From Pannonibacter sp. SL95 (lineage in GTDB: Bacteria > Pseudomonadota > Alphaproteobacteria > Rhizobiales > Stappiaceae): a DNA stretch of 64,000 nucleotides. The notes under the pieces are model-generated. The model searched no databases and was not told the DNA's origin. It was given only the letters and a program-made list of their open reading frames with translations. A program made the position numbers and the translations under genes. The DNA is taken from the NCBI RefSeq assembly GCF_026672425.1, contig NZ_JAPPRC010000003.1, positions 1,780,501-1,844,500 of the forward strand. The letters run 5' to 3'. The first letter of the stretch is position 1. Every line of letters begins with the position of its first letter. Positions 1-8,267 of this stretch are shown one piece after another.

Positions 1-38
1 CTGCGGCCAAGAAACCTGCCTTCTTTCAGGAGAGGACC

Positions 39-1634
39 ATGAAGCTTTTCAGAACCGCGCTCGCCGCTGGTCTGTTGTCCCTGACAGCCCTGACCGCGCT
101 TCCGGCCCAGGCCGCAACGCCGGCCACCGCGCTCGTCGTGGCACAGAACATCGATGACATCGTCACCATCGACCCGGCGACCGCTTACGAGTTCTCCTCG
201 GGCGAATATGTCGTCAACGTCTACAACCAGCTCGTCCATTACGACGCCGCCGACACCACCCAGCTGATGCCGGGTCTGGCCAGCGACTGGGTCATCGACG
301 CTGACAACAAGACCATCACCTTCACCCTGCGTGACGGTGTCAAGTTCCACTCCGGCAATCCGCTGCGCGGTGCTGACGTGGTTGGATCCTGGAAGCGCGT
401 CCTTGTCCTGAACAAGGCTCCGGCCTTCATCCTGGCGAACCTCGGCTGGACCCCGGACAACATCGAGCAGATGGTGACCGTGGACGGCAACAAGATCAGC
501 GTGCGCTATGCCGGCGACTTCTCGCCGCTCTTCGTGCTGAACGTCCTTGCTGCCCGCGTCGCTTCCGTGGTCGACATGGAAACGGTCATGGCGAACCAGG
601 AGAACGGCGACCTTGGCAACGCCTGGCTGAACAAGAACTCTGCCGGCACCGGCCCGTTCAAGCTGCGCGCCTACAAGCCGTCCGAGATGCTGTCGCTGGA
701 AGCGAACCCGGATTACTGGGACGGCGCACCGGCCATGAAGCAGGTCGTCATCCGCCACGTTGCTGAAGCTGCGACCCAGCGCCTCCTGCTGGAATCGGGT
801 GATGCCGACATGGCCAAGAACCTGACCCCGGACCAGGTGTCCGGTCTTGCTGAAAAGCAGGGCGTCAAGGTCGAGACCTATCCGCAGGCTGCCGTGCACT
901 GGTTCTCGTTCAACCAGAAGACCGAAGCCCTGACCAACAAGGCCCTGTGGGAAGCATCCCGCTATCTCGTCGACTATGACGGCATGGCCGGCACGTTCCT
1001 GAAGGGTCAGATGAAGGTGCACCAGGCCTTCTGGCCGGAAGGGTTCCCGGGCGCTCTGACCGAGAAGCCGTTCAAGTACGACCTTGAAAAGGCGAAGAAG
1101 ATCCTGGCCGACGGCGGCGTCAAGCTTCCGCTGACGATCCAGCTCGACGTGATCAACTCGAGCCCGTTCACGGACATCGCGCAGGCCCTGCAGGCGTCCT
1201 TCGCGCCGGCCGGCATCAACTTCGAGATCATCCCGGGCACTGGCGCCCAGGTGATCACCAAGTACCGCGCCCGTACCCACCAGGGCATGCTGCTCTACTG
1301 GGGTCCGGACTTCATGGATCCGCATTCCAACGCCAAGGCCTTCGCCTACAACGCCAACAATGCGGACGACAAGTACGCCTCCACGACGACCTGGCGCAAT
1401 GCGTTCATGCCGCCGAAGGAAATCAACGAAAAGACGATGGCCGCTCTGACCGAGAAGTCGCCGGAACAGCGTCTGCTCATGTATGTCGAGCTGCAGCAGG
1501 CCATGCAGGCCGAAGCCCCGTTCGTCATCATGTTCCAGGCGGTCAAGCAAGTCGCCATGAGCGAAAAGGTTCAGGGTTACGTCAACGGCGCGACTTCTGA
1601 CTTCGTTTACTACCGTCTCGTCACCAAAAACTAA
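39..1634 (+). CDS. ABC transporter substrate-binding protein, family 5 (peptide/opine type)
   Basis: This 531-residue protein is a periplasmic solute-binding protein of the SBP_bac_5 (DppA/OppA) class. It starts with a Sec signal peptide (KLFRTALAAG... with a likely cut after AQA, about residue 25). The mature part shows the usual family features: 'ITFTLRDGVKFHSG' near residue 90 and the GTGPFKL motif near residue 205. A GGAGAGG ribosome site lies just before the ATG. Its permease and ATPase genes are not in the window and probably lie upstream of position 1. The next genes on the same strand encode a GAF protein and an M24 peptidase, so the ligand may be a short peptide or an amino-acid derivative; that is inference. 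The family is certain and the ligand is not. Confidence 0.9.
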   Translation: MKLFRTALAAGLLSLTALTALPAQAATPATALVVAQNIDDIVTIDPATAYEFSSGEYVVNVYNQLVHYDAADTTQLMPGLASDWVIDADNKTITFTLRDGVKFHSGNPLRGADVVGSWKRVLVLNKAPAFILANLGWTPDNIEQMVTVDGNKISVRYAGDFSPLFVLNVLAARVASVVDMETVMANQENGDLGNAWLNKNSAGTGPFKLRAYKPSEMLSLEANPDYWDGAPAMKQVVIRHVAEAATQRLLLESGDADMAKNLTPDQVSGLAEKQGVKVETYPQAAVHWFSFNQKTEALTNKALWEASRYLVDYDGMAGTFLKGQMKVHQAFWPEGFPGALTEKPFKYDLEKAKKILADGGVKLPLTIQLDVINSSPFTDIAQALQASFAPAGINFEIIPGTGAQVITKYRARTHQGMLLYWGPDFMDPHSNAKAFAYNANNADDKYASTTTWRNAFMPPKEINEKTMAALTEKSPEQRLLMYVELQQAMQAEAPFVIMFQAVKQVAMSEKVQGYVNGATSDFVYYRLVTKN

Positions 1635-1657
1635 GCACAGCCCCATGACGAGACCAC

Positions 1658-1684
1658 CCGGAGGGCGGCCCTGCTGCCCTCCGG
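1658..1684 (+). other. Hairpin just after the solute-binding-protein gene
   Basis: A nine-base inverted repeat, CCGGAGGGC (1658-1666) and GCCCTCCGG (1676-1684), starts 24 bases after the stop codon and is followed by TCCTTT. It could be a weak intrinsic terminator or an RNA 3' end stabiliser that partly separates the binding-protein message from the GAF gene. Confidence 0.5.
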
Positions 1685-1718
1685 TCCTTTCCTGCCCCCA
1701 ACGCCCCGGAATTCGAAC

Positions 1719-2177
1719 ATGATCACGTCCCCCGATACCGTCTTTGCAGCCTTGCACGAGGCTGCGCGCACCGCCGTGGGCGCCCGCCTGTTCACCGTCA
1801 CCGTTCTGGACCGCAAGGCCGGCCTCAGCCGCCGTGCCTACACGTCCCACCCGGCCGACTATCCGACCTCCGGCACCAAGCCGATGCGGTCAGACGGCTG
1901 GACTGAGATCGTGATCGACGGAGCAAGGAGCTTCGTCGCCAACACGACGCCGGAATTCGCGATCTATTTCTTCGATCACGCCCTCATCAATCAGCTCGGT
2001 TGCCACTCGGCCATGAACATCCCCGTCTCCGACGGCGAGAAGGTCGTGGGCACCGTCAACATCCTGGACGTTGAGGGACATTTCACCCCCGAGCGGGTGG
2101 CCAAGCTGGAGGCCCTTGTCGCCGAGCATCGCGCGACGCTCCTGGAGGCCATGGCCCGCGTGCCGATGGAGGCCTGA
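1719..2177 (+). CDS. Small stand-alone GAF-domain protein
   Basis: The 152-residue protein is almost entirely one GAF domain, with no signal peptide, membrane segment or output domain. Recognisable parts are the N-terminal helix with AARTAVGARLFTV, the central stretch around SMNIPVSDGEKVVGTVNILD, and a C-terminal helix. GAF domains bind small ligands or act as redox sensors; some free-standing ones are methionine sulfoxide reductases (fRMsr). The only cysteine, in LGCHSAMN, makes fRMsr activity unlikely because that enzyme uses several cysteines. The stop codon abuts the ATG of the following peptidase, so the two are co-translated. The ribosome site is weak (CGGAAT). The function is probably tied to metabolism of the imported substrate, but this is inference. 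Confidence 0.75.
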   Translation: MITSPDTVFAALHEAARTAVGARLFTVTVLDRKAGLSRRAYTSHPADYPTSGTKPMRSDGWTEIVIDGARSFVANTTPEFAIYFFDHALINQLGCHSAMNIPVSDGEKVVGTVNILDVEGHFTPERVAKLEALVAEHRATLLEAMARVPMEA

Positions 2178-3284
2178 ATGGCTCACGATGCCGCAAAGTC
2201 CTACGTAGCTGAGCGTCTGGCGCGTCTGCGCCAGAAGATGGAAGCCAACGGCACTGATCTGGTGGCCCTTGCGCCGGGCGCGCACCTGCGCTGGCTGCTG
2301 GGCTTCGCCCCGGCGGCCGACGAGCGGCCTTCGCTGTGCCTGATTGGCCTTGAGAACGCCTGCTTCCTGATGCCGGCGCTCAACGCCGACGACAGCCGCC
2401 AGCATACGGACCTTCCGTTCTTCGAATGGAAGGATGATGTCGGTCCCGCCAAGGCTCTGGCCGAAGCGCTTGGCTTTGCCGCTCCCAAGGCGCGCCGTTT
2501 CGGTCTTGATGAGACCATGCGGGCCGACCACGCGCTCATGCTGACTGATGCGCTGGCCGGGTGTGGCCGCAGCTTTGCCTCCGAAACGGTCGGTGGGCTG
2601 CGCATGATCAAGACGGCCGATGAAATCGCGTTGCTCAAGGACAATGCCCGGATCGCCGATATCGCGCAGGTCGCGGTGCGCGATGCGTTGGCCGAGGGCA
2701 TCAGCGAGAGCGAACTCGCTGCCGTTGTGCAGGAGACCTTTGCTGCGCACGGCGCCCGACCGACCTTCGCCATTCTGGCAATTGGCCCGAACAGTGCCTA
2801 TCCGCACCATCACACGGGCTCTGCCACCCTGAAGCGGGGCGACATCGTCCTGGTCGATATCGGTGGCATGAAGAATGGCTACAATTCGGACATCACCCGG
2901 ATGGTCAGCTTCGGCGAGCCGCCGGCCGGCTATCGCGATGTGCACTGGGTCGTGGATGCTGCCGTCCGTGCCGCCATGTCGGCCGCACGGCCAGGTGTTT
3001 CAGCCCGCAGTGTCGATCTGGCCGCGCGTCAGGTCATTACCGATGCCGGCTACGGCGATTTCTTCACTCACCGGACCGGCCACGGCCTTGGAACGGAAGT
3101 GCACGAGCAGCCCTATATCACCAGCGCCAACGAGCTTGTTCTCGAAGAAGGCATGGTCTTCACCATCGAACCCGGCATCTACCTGCCGGGCCGCTTCGGC
3201 ATCCGCCTCGAGGAAGTCGCCGTGGTGACCGCCACCGGCTGCGAGATCCTGTCGGGTCTGAGCCGGGATCTCGCCGTGGTGTGA
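2178..3284 (+). CDS. M24 family metallopeptidase (Xaa-Pro aminopeptidase/creatinase fold)
   Basis: This is a 368-residue pita-bread-fold hydrolase with an N-terminal creatinase-like domain (about 1-140) and a C-terminal catalytic domain. All five metal ligands of the peptidase branch are visible: Asp in VLVDIGG (about 226), Asp in YNSDITRM (about 237), His in HRTGHGLG (about 302), Glu in TIEPGIYL (about 331) and Glu in IRLEEVAVV (about 345). It is therefore probably an active Xaa-Pro-type aminopeptidase or dipeptidase rather than a metal-free creatinase. There is no signal peptide, so it acts in the cytoplasm, where it could cut dipeptides brought in by the upstream binding protein's transporter. 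Its ATG follows directly on the GAF stop codon. A terminator follows. Confidence 0.88.
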   Translation: MAHDAAKSYVAERLARLRQKMEANGTDLVALAPGAHLRWLLGFAPAADERPSLCLIGLENACFLMPALNADDSRQHTDLPFFEWKDDVGPAKALAEALGFAAPKARRFGLDETMRADHALMLTDALAGCGRSFASETVGGLRMIKTADEIALLKDNARIADIAQVAVRDALAEGISESELAAVVQETFAAHGARPTFAILAIGPNSAYPHHHTGSATLKRGDIVLVDIGGMKNGYNSDITRMVSFGEPPAGYRDVHWVVDAAVRAAMSAARPGVSARSVDLAARQVITDAGYGDFFTHRTGHGLGTEVHEQPYITSANELVLEEGMVFTIEPGIYLPGRFGIRLEEVAVVTATGCEILSGLSRDLAVV

Positions 3285-3312
3285 TGGACAAAAATCGAAA
3301 CTGACAACAAAG

Positions 3313-3338
3313 CGGCCCGGTGCAAACCGGGCCGTTTT
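3313..3338 (+). terminator. Rho-independent terminator
   Basis: CGGCCCGG (3313-3320) pairs with CCGGGCCG (3327-3334), and a TTTT run follows. It lies 28 bases after the M24 peptidase stop codon and ends that operon. Confidence 0.85.
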
Positions 3339-3361
3339 GCTTGGTGAAAACCTCCACCTCA

Positions 3362-3498
3362 CCGCCGTCATCCCGGCCAAGCGCAGCGCCGAGCCGGGAC
3401 CGGCGAGCCGAGGCATCAATATCCCATGAGTTGATGTCGGAGAGACGGTGGCTCTCCGGTTCCGGATCTGCGCTTCGCTTCGTCCGGAATGACGACGG
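3362..3498. repeat. Intergenic palindromic repeat element (REP/MITE-like)
   Basis: This stretch of about 137 bases between convergent genes has complementary ends: CCGCCGTCATCCCGG at 3362-3376 and TCCGGAATGACGACGG at 3483-3498. Internal GC-rich segments (GCGCAGCGCCGAGCC and GATCTGCGCTTCGCTTCG) are also partly complementary. The layout, with GTCATCCCGG ends facing each other, is like the dispersed palindromic elements common in alphaproteobacterial intergenic DNA. I cannot count other copies from this window, and I saw no second copy in it. Confidence 0.6.
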
Positions 3499-3549
3499 AG
3501 AAGTGACGGCTCTGTCACCAGTCTGGGCCCTGTGCGAACCGGGGATTTT

Positions 3550-4641
3550 TCATTGATCCAGTCGAGCCAGCGGGAGAACTTCGACAGCGATCAGGATCAG
3601 GACCGCGAGAAAGACTGTTTCGGCGATCAGCAGCGCGATGGCCTTGCGACCAACCTTCAGCACATTCGGCAGGGATGTCTTGACGCCAACGGCGGCAATG
3701 GCGGCCAGCAGTGCCCAGCGGGATGTCGCGTTGGCGGCCTCGGCAACGACGGGCGGAATGGTCACGACTGAGTTGACGGCCACCAGCGCGAGAAAGACGA
3801 TGACGAAACTCGGCAGCAGCGGCGGGCGAGCCGAACCCTCGATGCTGCCGCCGCGCCGATAGGCGAGGGCGATGACCAGGACCACGGGTGCCAGCAGGGT
3901 AACCCGGATCAGCTTGACCAGCACCGCCATGTCGCCAGTCTCCTGCGACACAGAGAAACCGGCACCGACCACCTGGGCAACGTCATGGATTGTTGCGCCG
4001 AGGAAGACGCCAGTGATCGCCGGACCCAGATCCAGCGCTGAGGCAAGGATCGGATAGCCGATCATCGCAAGGGTCGACAGCATCGTCACGCCGAAGACGG
4101 CAAAGACCATGTCGCGCTCCGCGTCCTGCGGATTGCGCCGTGGCAGCACGGCTGCGATGGCCATGGCTGCCGAGGCGCCACAGATCGCGACAGCACCTCC
4201 GGTAAGGGTGCCGAAGGAAGCGGAATGGCCGGTCAGCCGTGCAGCGAGAATGCCGAAGCCGATGGTCAGGACCACGGCCGCGACAAGGACACCAAGCATC
4301 GGCAGGCCGAGGTCGGCGAACATGGTCAGGCTGATGCGCAGGCCCAGCAACGCAATGCCTGCGCGCAGCAACGCCTTGGCAGCGAATTCCAGCCCCGGCC
4401 CCATGCGCGGGTCTTCGGCCAGAAAGTGCAGGGCAAGCCCGATCAGGATGGCCAGCAGCATGGCCGGCGCGCCGTAATGATCCGACAGGAAGGCGGAGGC
4501 AAGCGCGATCAGGATGGAGATCGACAGGCCCGGAAAGCGGATGCGCCAGAAGGCGGCTGACGTGATCGGATCGTTCTGGGCAGAGGAGGCGGCTGGCGGG
4601 GTTGGAGCCTCGCCATTGGCCGGATCGGGCGCGGTCATCAC
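3550..4641 (-). CDS. yeiH: YeiH family putative sulfate/sulfite exporter
   Basis: The 363-residue protein has about ten hydrophobic segments and belongs to the YeiH/UPF0324 (putative sulfate exporter) family. Recognisable family stretches are LLRAGIALLGLRISL, TLTGGAVAICGASAA and ITGVFLGATIHDVAQVVGAG. The N-terminal 30 residues are polar and cytoplasmic. It has two possible ATG starts in a row (4641 and 4638) and a poor ribosome site. It is the last gene of the operon that begins with the LLM monooxygenase, 78 bases after the TRAP binding protein. If that monooxygenase releases sulfite, an exporter of sulfite or sulfate fits here. The link is inference: the family is only loosely characterised, although enteric YeiH has been linked to sulfite tolerance. 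Confidence 0.88.
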   Translation of the reverse strand: MMTAPDPANGEAPTPPAASSAQNDPITSAAFWRIRFPGLSISILIALASAFLSDHYGAPAMLLAILIGLALHFLAEDPRMGPGLEFAAKALLRAGIALLGLRISLTMFADLGLPMLGVLVAAVVLTIGFGILAARLTGHSASFGTLTGGAVAICGASAAMAIAAVLPRRNPQDAERDMVFAVFGVTMLSTLAMIGYPILASALDLGPAITGVFLGATIHDVAQVVGAGFSVSQETGDMAVLVKLIRVTLLAPVVLVIALAYRRGGSIEGSARPPLLPSFVIVFLALVAVNSVVTIPPVVAEAANATSRWALLAAIAAVGVKTSLPNVLKVGRKAIALLIAETVFLAVLILIAVEVLPLARLDQ

Positions 4642-4685
4642 GGACTTTCGGTCAAGGATGGGCTCTTGACGAGCGGCAGGAAGGG

Positions 4686-4710
4686 GGAGGCGGCGCAGTG
4701 CGCCACCTCC
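4686..4710 (-). other. Hairpin just after the TRAP binding-protein gene
   Basis: GGAGGCGGCG (4686-4695) pairs with CGCCACCTCC (4701-4710) with one wobble. It lies 9 bases past the dctP stop on the minus strand and before yeiH. No T-run follows, so it is more likely an RNA stabiliser or attenuator than a full terminator. Confidence 0.5.
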
Positions 4711-4719
4711 ATGAGCACA

Positions 4720-5775
4720 TTAGTTCAGATCGGCAGCGCGTTCAGCTGCAACCTTCGCTTCAGCTTCGGCAACGGCCGCCTGGAACTTGGCGAAGATCTC
4801 GCCGCCATCCTTCACATTGCCCTTGAACCAGTCGAACACTGGTGCAACGGCTCCCTTGAAGGCGGCCTTTTCCTCGGTCGTCGGCACATAGACTTCACCG
4901 CCAGCCTTGATGAAGTTCTGGTAGGCGGCGATTTCCTTGCGCTTCGGCGAGGCGAAGGTTGCCTGCTGCAGGGCGGCAAAGCCATCGACGACGATCTGCT
5001 TCTGGGCCGGGGTGAGGCTCTGGAAGCGGTCGTTGGACATCCACCAGAACGCGCCCATGTAGCTGTGCCCGTCGAGGGTCAGGTACTTGAGGCCAGCGTC
5101 CGGGAACTTCATCGACATGATATCGGTGATGCCGTTGGCGGTGCCTTCGACCACGCCTGTCTGCAGCGAGGTGAAGAGTTCCGGCCACGGAATCGGCGTC
5201 GGAGCCGCGCCGACGGAGGTCGCGACCTGCTGAGGCAGGGCGGCCGGAACGGTGCGCATCTTCAGACCTTTCAGGTCATCCGGCGTCTTCACCGTCTTCT
5301 TCGTGTTGGCGTAGTTGCGCCAGCCACCGGTGTTGCCGATGGTCATCAGGCGGATCTTGTTGTCGCTGTCGGCGAGAGCCTTGGCGCGCAGCTCGCGGGT
5401 GAAGTTACCGGACAGCACTTCTTCAGCCACCCGGTCATCACTCATCAGATACGGCAGATCCAGAACCTGGATGTAGGGGAACAGGCCAGCAGCGCCACCC
5501 GACGTCGAGATGTAGACGTCGATTGATCCGTCAGCCACGCCCTGCAGGCACTCCTCCCCGGTGGCGCAGAGCTGCGTGCCCACGAACAGTTCCACCGCGA
5601 TGGCACCGTTCGAGGCATTCTCGATGTAGTTCTTGAACACGATCAGGCCGTCATAGTCCTCATCGTTTTCGTTCGAGTTGGCCGTGGCGCGCAGGGTGAT
5701 GTCTGCGGCATGGGCCATTCCGGCGACGCACAGCGTGCTGGCCAGAAGCACGGTCTTCAGCATGGTCTTCAACAT
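4720..5775 (-). CDS. TRAP transporter substrate-binding protein (DctP family)
   Basis: This is the 351-residue periplasmic binding subunit of a TRAP transporter. It has a Sec signal peptide (LKTVLLASTLCVAGMAHA, likely cut about residue 23). The DctP signature includes the arginine in GLKMRTVPAALPQQVA, which in this family usually contacts an acidic group of the ligand, and the segment VVEGTANGITDIMS. The genes for both membrane subunits lie immediately upstream on the same strand. TRAP systems take up acidic compounds such as carboxylates, sialic acid and some sulfonates. With a monooxygenase/flavin reductase pair in the same operon, a sulfonate or sulfosugar is a reasonable guess. The ligand is not proven. 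Confidence 0.9.
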   Translation of the reverse strand: MLKTMLKTVLLASTLCVAGMAHAADITLRATANSNENDEDYDGLIVFKNYIENASNGAIAVELFVGTQLCATGEECLQGVADGSIDVYISTSGGAAGLFPYIQVLDLPYLMSDDRVAEEVLSGNFTRELRAKALADSDNKIRLMTIGNTGGWRNYANTKKTVKTPDDLKGLKMRTVPAALPQQVATSVGAAPTPIPWPELFTSLQTGVVEGTANGITDIMSMKFPDAGLKYLTLDGHSYMGAFWWMSNDRFQSLTPAQKQIVVDGFAALQQATFASPKRKEIAAYQNFIKAGGEVYVPTTEEKAAFKGAVAPVFDWFKGNVKDGGEIFAKFQAAVAEAEAKVAAERAADLN

Positions 5776-5802
5776 TCCTTCAGTCCTCCCTTTCGTCTGA
5801 AG

Positions 5803-7095
5803 TCAGTCCACAAATCCGGCAAGGCGCGGGATCGTGAGGCAAAGGGCCGGGAAATAGGTGATCAGGAAGATCACGGCGATTTCCGCAGCCAGGAACGGCA
5901 ATGTCGCGCGGGCGATTGTCTCGACGCGAAGGCCCGAGACGGACGAGGTGACAAACAGCACCAGGCCCATGGGTGGGGTCAGCAGGCCGACCGTCAGGTT
6001 CACCGCCATGATGATGGCGAAATGGACGGAATCGACGCCCATCTGGGTAAAGATCGGACCGAGGATCGGGCCAAGGATGATGATGGCCGGGCCGGCATCC
6101 AGGAACATGCCGACGATGAACAACAGGATGTTGATCAGGAACAGCAGCACCAGCGGGTTCTCGCTGAGCCCGAGGATGATGTCGGCCAGCATTTCCGGCG
6201 TATGCGACAGGCTGGCCACGGTCTTGAACGCCATGGCGGCGCCGACGAGCAGCAGGACGACCGCCGATGTCATGCCCGCGCGGGTCAGGACATCCGGGAT
6301 TTCGTTCAGCTTCAGCGTGCGCAGCACGAACAGCCCGATGAAGAAGGCATAGCCGACGGCGATTGCGGACGCTTCGGTCGGCGTGAAGATGCCGCCGAGA
6401 ATGCCGCCCATGATGATGACGGGGGTCAGGAGCGGCCAGAAGGCCTTGAGGCTCGCCTGGCCCCGCTCACCCCAGCTGGCGCGGCGCGTGGCCAGCGGCA
6501 GGTTCTCCTTGTCGGCGACCCACCAGACAATGCCCATCAGCGCAAGGCCGATGAGAATGCCCGGAACAATGCCGGCGAGGAACAGCGCGGCGACGCTCTC
6601 GCCCATCACATAGGCATAGATGATCATGATGCCGGACGGCGGGATGATTGGGCCGATGATCGAGGAGGCGGCGGTGACGGCTGCGGCAAAGCGGCGGGTG
6701 TAGCCCTGCTTTTCCATCGCCGGGATCAACATTGAGCCGAGGGCCGAGACATCCGCCACGGCGGAGCCCGACAGGCCGGCAAACAGCATCGAGGACAGGA
6801 TGTTCACATGCGCAAGGCCGCCGCGCAGATGGCCGATCATGGCCTGCGCAAACTCGACCAGCCGCAGCGTGATGCCAGCCCGGTTCATCAGCTCGCCCGC
6901 GAGCATGAAGAACGGGATCGCCATCAGCGGGAAGCTGTCCATGCCATTGTAGACGTTGCGGTAGAGCAGGACGATGTCGCGCTCCTGACCGTTCAGCCAA
7001 AGCAGGATCCCGGGGGCGGCGACGAGGCCAAAGACGATTGGCAAGCCAAGCAGCAGGAAGACAAGGAACAGCGGCAGGAACAGGGTCAGCATCAT
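5803..7095 (-). CDS. TRAP transporter large permease (DctM family)
   Basis: The 430-residue DctM subunit has about a dozen membrane segments and forms the sodium-coupled transport channel. Family hallmarks are FMLAGELMNRAGI, SSMLFAGLSGSAVADVSALGS, ASSIIGPIIPPSG and FLDAGPAIIILGPI. Its start overlaps the end of the DctQ gene by four bases (ATGA). The dctP gene follows 27 bases later. The three subunits form a complete TRAP system inside the operon with the flavin-dependent desulfonation-type enzymes. Confidence 0.93.
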   Translation of the reverse strand: MMLTLFLPLFLVFLLLGLPIVFGLVAAPGILLWLNGQERDIVLLYRNVYNGMDSFPLMAIPFFMLAGELMNRAGITLRLVEFAQAMIGHLRGGLAHVNILSSMLFAGLSGSAVADVSALGSMLIPAMEKQGYTRRFAAAVTAASSIIGPIIPPSGIMIIYAYVMGESVAALFLAGIVPGILIGLALMGIVWWVADKENLPLATRRASWGERGQASLKAFWPLLTPVIIMGGILGGIFTPTEASAIAVGYAFFIGLFVLRTLKLNEIPDVLTRAGMTSAVVLLLVGAAMAFKTVASLSHTPEMLADIILGLSENPLVLLFLINILLFIVGMFLDAGPAIIILGPILGPIFTQMGVDSVHFAIIMAVNLTVGLLTPPMGLVLFVTSSVSGLRVETIARATLPFLAAEIAVIFLITYFPALCLTIPRLAGFVD

Positions 7096-7682
7096 TCAGC
7101 TCCCAGCGAGGTTGCCATGGCAATCGGCTGCAGGTCGCGGCCGCGTCCCAGGAGTGCAATAAGGCTGCGCAGGATCAGTTCGATATTGACGATGAACATG
7201 GCGGTCATGCCAACGGCGAGCGAGGCCATCATCCAGCCGCGCGGGATGCTCATCCATTGCGACAGGTCGAAAGAAACAGGGACCGAGACCGAGGGCAGGG
7301 CAAATCGCCCTCCAATTCCGGTGACTTCCGCCCAGCCGATGCGCATGCCGACCCAGAGAATGATCGCCGTCAGGATCAGGAGCACCAGCGAGAGCAGTGC
7401 GGCCATAACGCGCGGCATCAGCATGACCAGCATGTCGATGCCGACAAAACCGCCGCGCCGGAACGCGGTCGGTGCCATCAGGCCGGTCATCCAGAGCATC
7501 AGGAAACGTGAGGCTTCCTCGGTCCAGGACAGCGCGTTCTGCAATCCATAGCGGTAGACTACCTGCACCAGGATGATCACGACCATTGCCCCGACGCAGA
7601 TCGCGCCCAGCCATCGCCCCAGCGCAAGCGCTGCGGCATTGGCCTGGCCGAGCAGTCTGGCGGCCGCCAAAAGCACTCCCAT
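7092..7682 (-). CDS. TRAP transporter small permease (DctQ family)
   Basis: The 196-residue DctQ subunit has four hydrophobic segments and the conserved region YRYGLQNALSWTEEASRFL followed by WMTGLMAPTAFRRGGFVGID. It associates with DctM in the inner membrane. The gene starts 54 bases after the flavin reductase stop and overlaps dctM by four bases. It sits third to fourth in a seven-gene minus-strand operon. Nothing is unusual in length or composition. Confidence 0.92.
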   Translation of the reverse strand: MGVLLAAARLLGQANAAALALGRWLGAICVGAMVVIILVQVVYRYGLQNALSWTEEASRFLMLWMTGLMAPTAFRRGGFVGIDMLVMLMPRVMAALLSLVLLILTAIILWVGMRIGWAEVTGIGGRFALPSVSVPVSFDLSQWMSIPRGWMMASLAVGMTAMFIVNIELILRSLIALLGRGRDLQPIAMATSLGAE

Positions 7683-7736
7683 GTCTTTCCTCCTCCACGG
7701 ACCGGTTCTCCTCCCGGGTCCGTGCCAAACAAATTC

Positions 7737-8267
7737 TCAGGCCTTGCGCGCGAAATGCCCGTACATGCCGCGCGAGAAGCAGAGCGGATCACCCTCGCGG
7801 TGCGCGACGCGCAGCACCCGGCCGATGATCAGCGAATGGTCACCTGCGTCATGCAGGGCAAAGCGGCGGCATTCGAACCGCGACAGGGTGCCGGGGATGA
7901 CCGGCGCACCTTCGGCATTGAGCTGCCATTCCAGGCCCTCGAAGGCGGTGCCGCCGCGGGTGAAGCAGGCGCTGAGGCCGTCCTGCTCTGCGCTCAGCAC
8001 GTGGATCGCGTAATGATCGACGGCGGCGAAGGCGTCGTGTTTCGACGAGCTCTTGGCGGGCGACCAAAGCACCAGCGGCGGGTCGAGGGACACGGAGGTA
8101 AAGCTGTTCACCGTCATGCCCATCGGACCTTCTGCGCCCATGGCCGTGACCACGGTCACGCCCGTCGTGAAGCTCCCCAGCGCCGAGCGGAACGCCCTAG
8201 CGTTGCTGGCATCAGGGCTGAACAGGGTTTCGCCATGGGCGTGTCTGTCATTTGCAGCCATCATCAC
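7737..8267 (-). CDS. Flavin reductase of a two-component monooxygenase (SmoA/SsuE-like role)
   Basis: The 176-residue protein is a member of the FMN-binding split-barrel flavin reductase family. Key stretches are RSALGSFTTGVTVVTAMG, MTVNSFTSVSLDPPLVLWSP and a histidine-containing C-terminus. It would reduce free FMN with NAD(P)H and hand FMNH2 to the LLM monooxygenase two genes upstream. Its start overlaps the stop of the aldo/keto reductase gene (ATGA); internal Met codons at 8264 and 8261 are alternative starts. In the Agrobacterium sulfoquinovose (smo) locus a flavin reductase, an aldo/keto reductase and an LLM monooxygenase are grouped in the same way, which is the main reason for the SmoA comparison. 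Confidence 0.85.
   Translation of the reverse strand: MMMAANDRHAHGETLFSPDASNARAFRSALGSFTTGVTVVTAMGAEGPMGMTVNSFTSVSLDPPLVLWSPAKSSSKHDAFAAVDHYAIHVLSAEQDGLSACFTRGGTAFEGLEWQLNAEGAPVIPGTLSRFECRRFALHDAGDHSLIIGRVLRVAHREGDPLCFSRGMYGHFARKA

Noticed and set aside
39-1634. Assigning the first binding protein to a specific ligand such as dipeptides or opines
   Set aside because: The permeases are outside the window and the family has very varied ligands.
1890-2945. Open frame (about 351 codons) on the minus strand opposite the GAF and M24 genes
   Set aside because: All five M24 metal ligands are encoded on the plus strand; the mirror product is rich in Arg, His and Gln without motifs.
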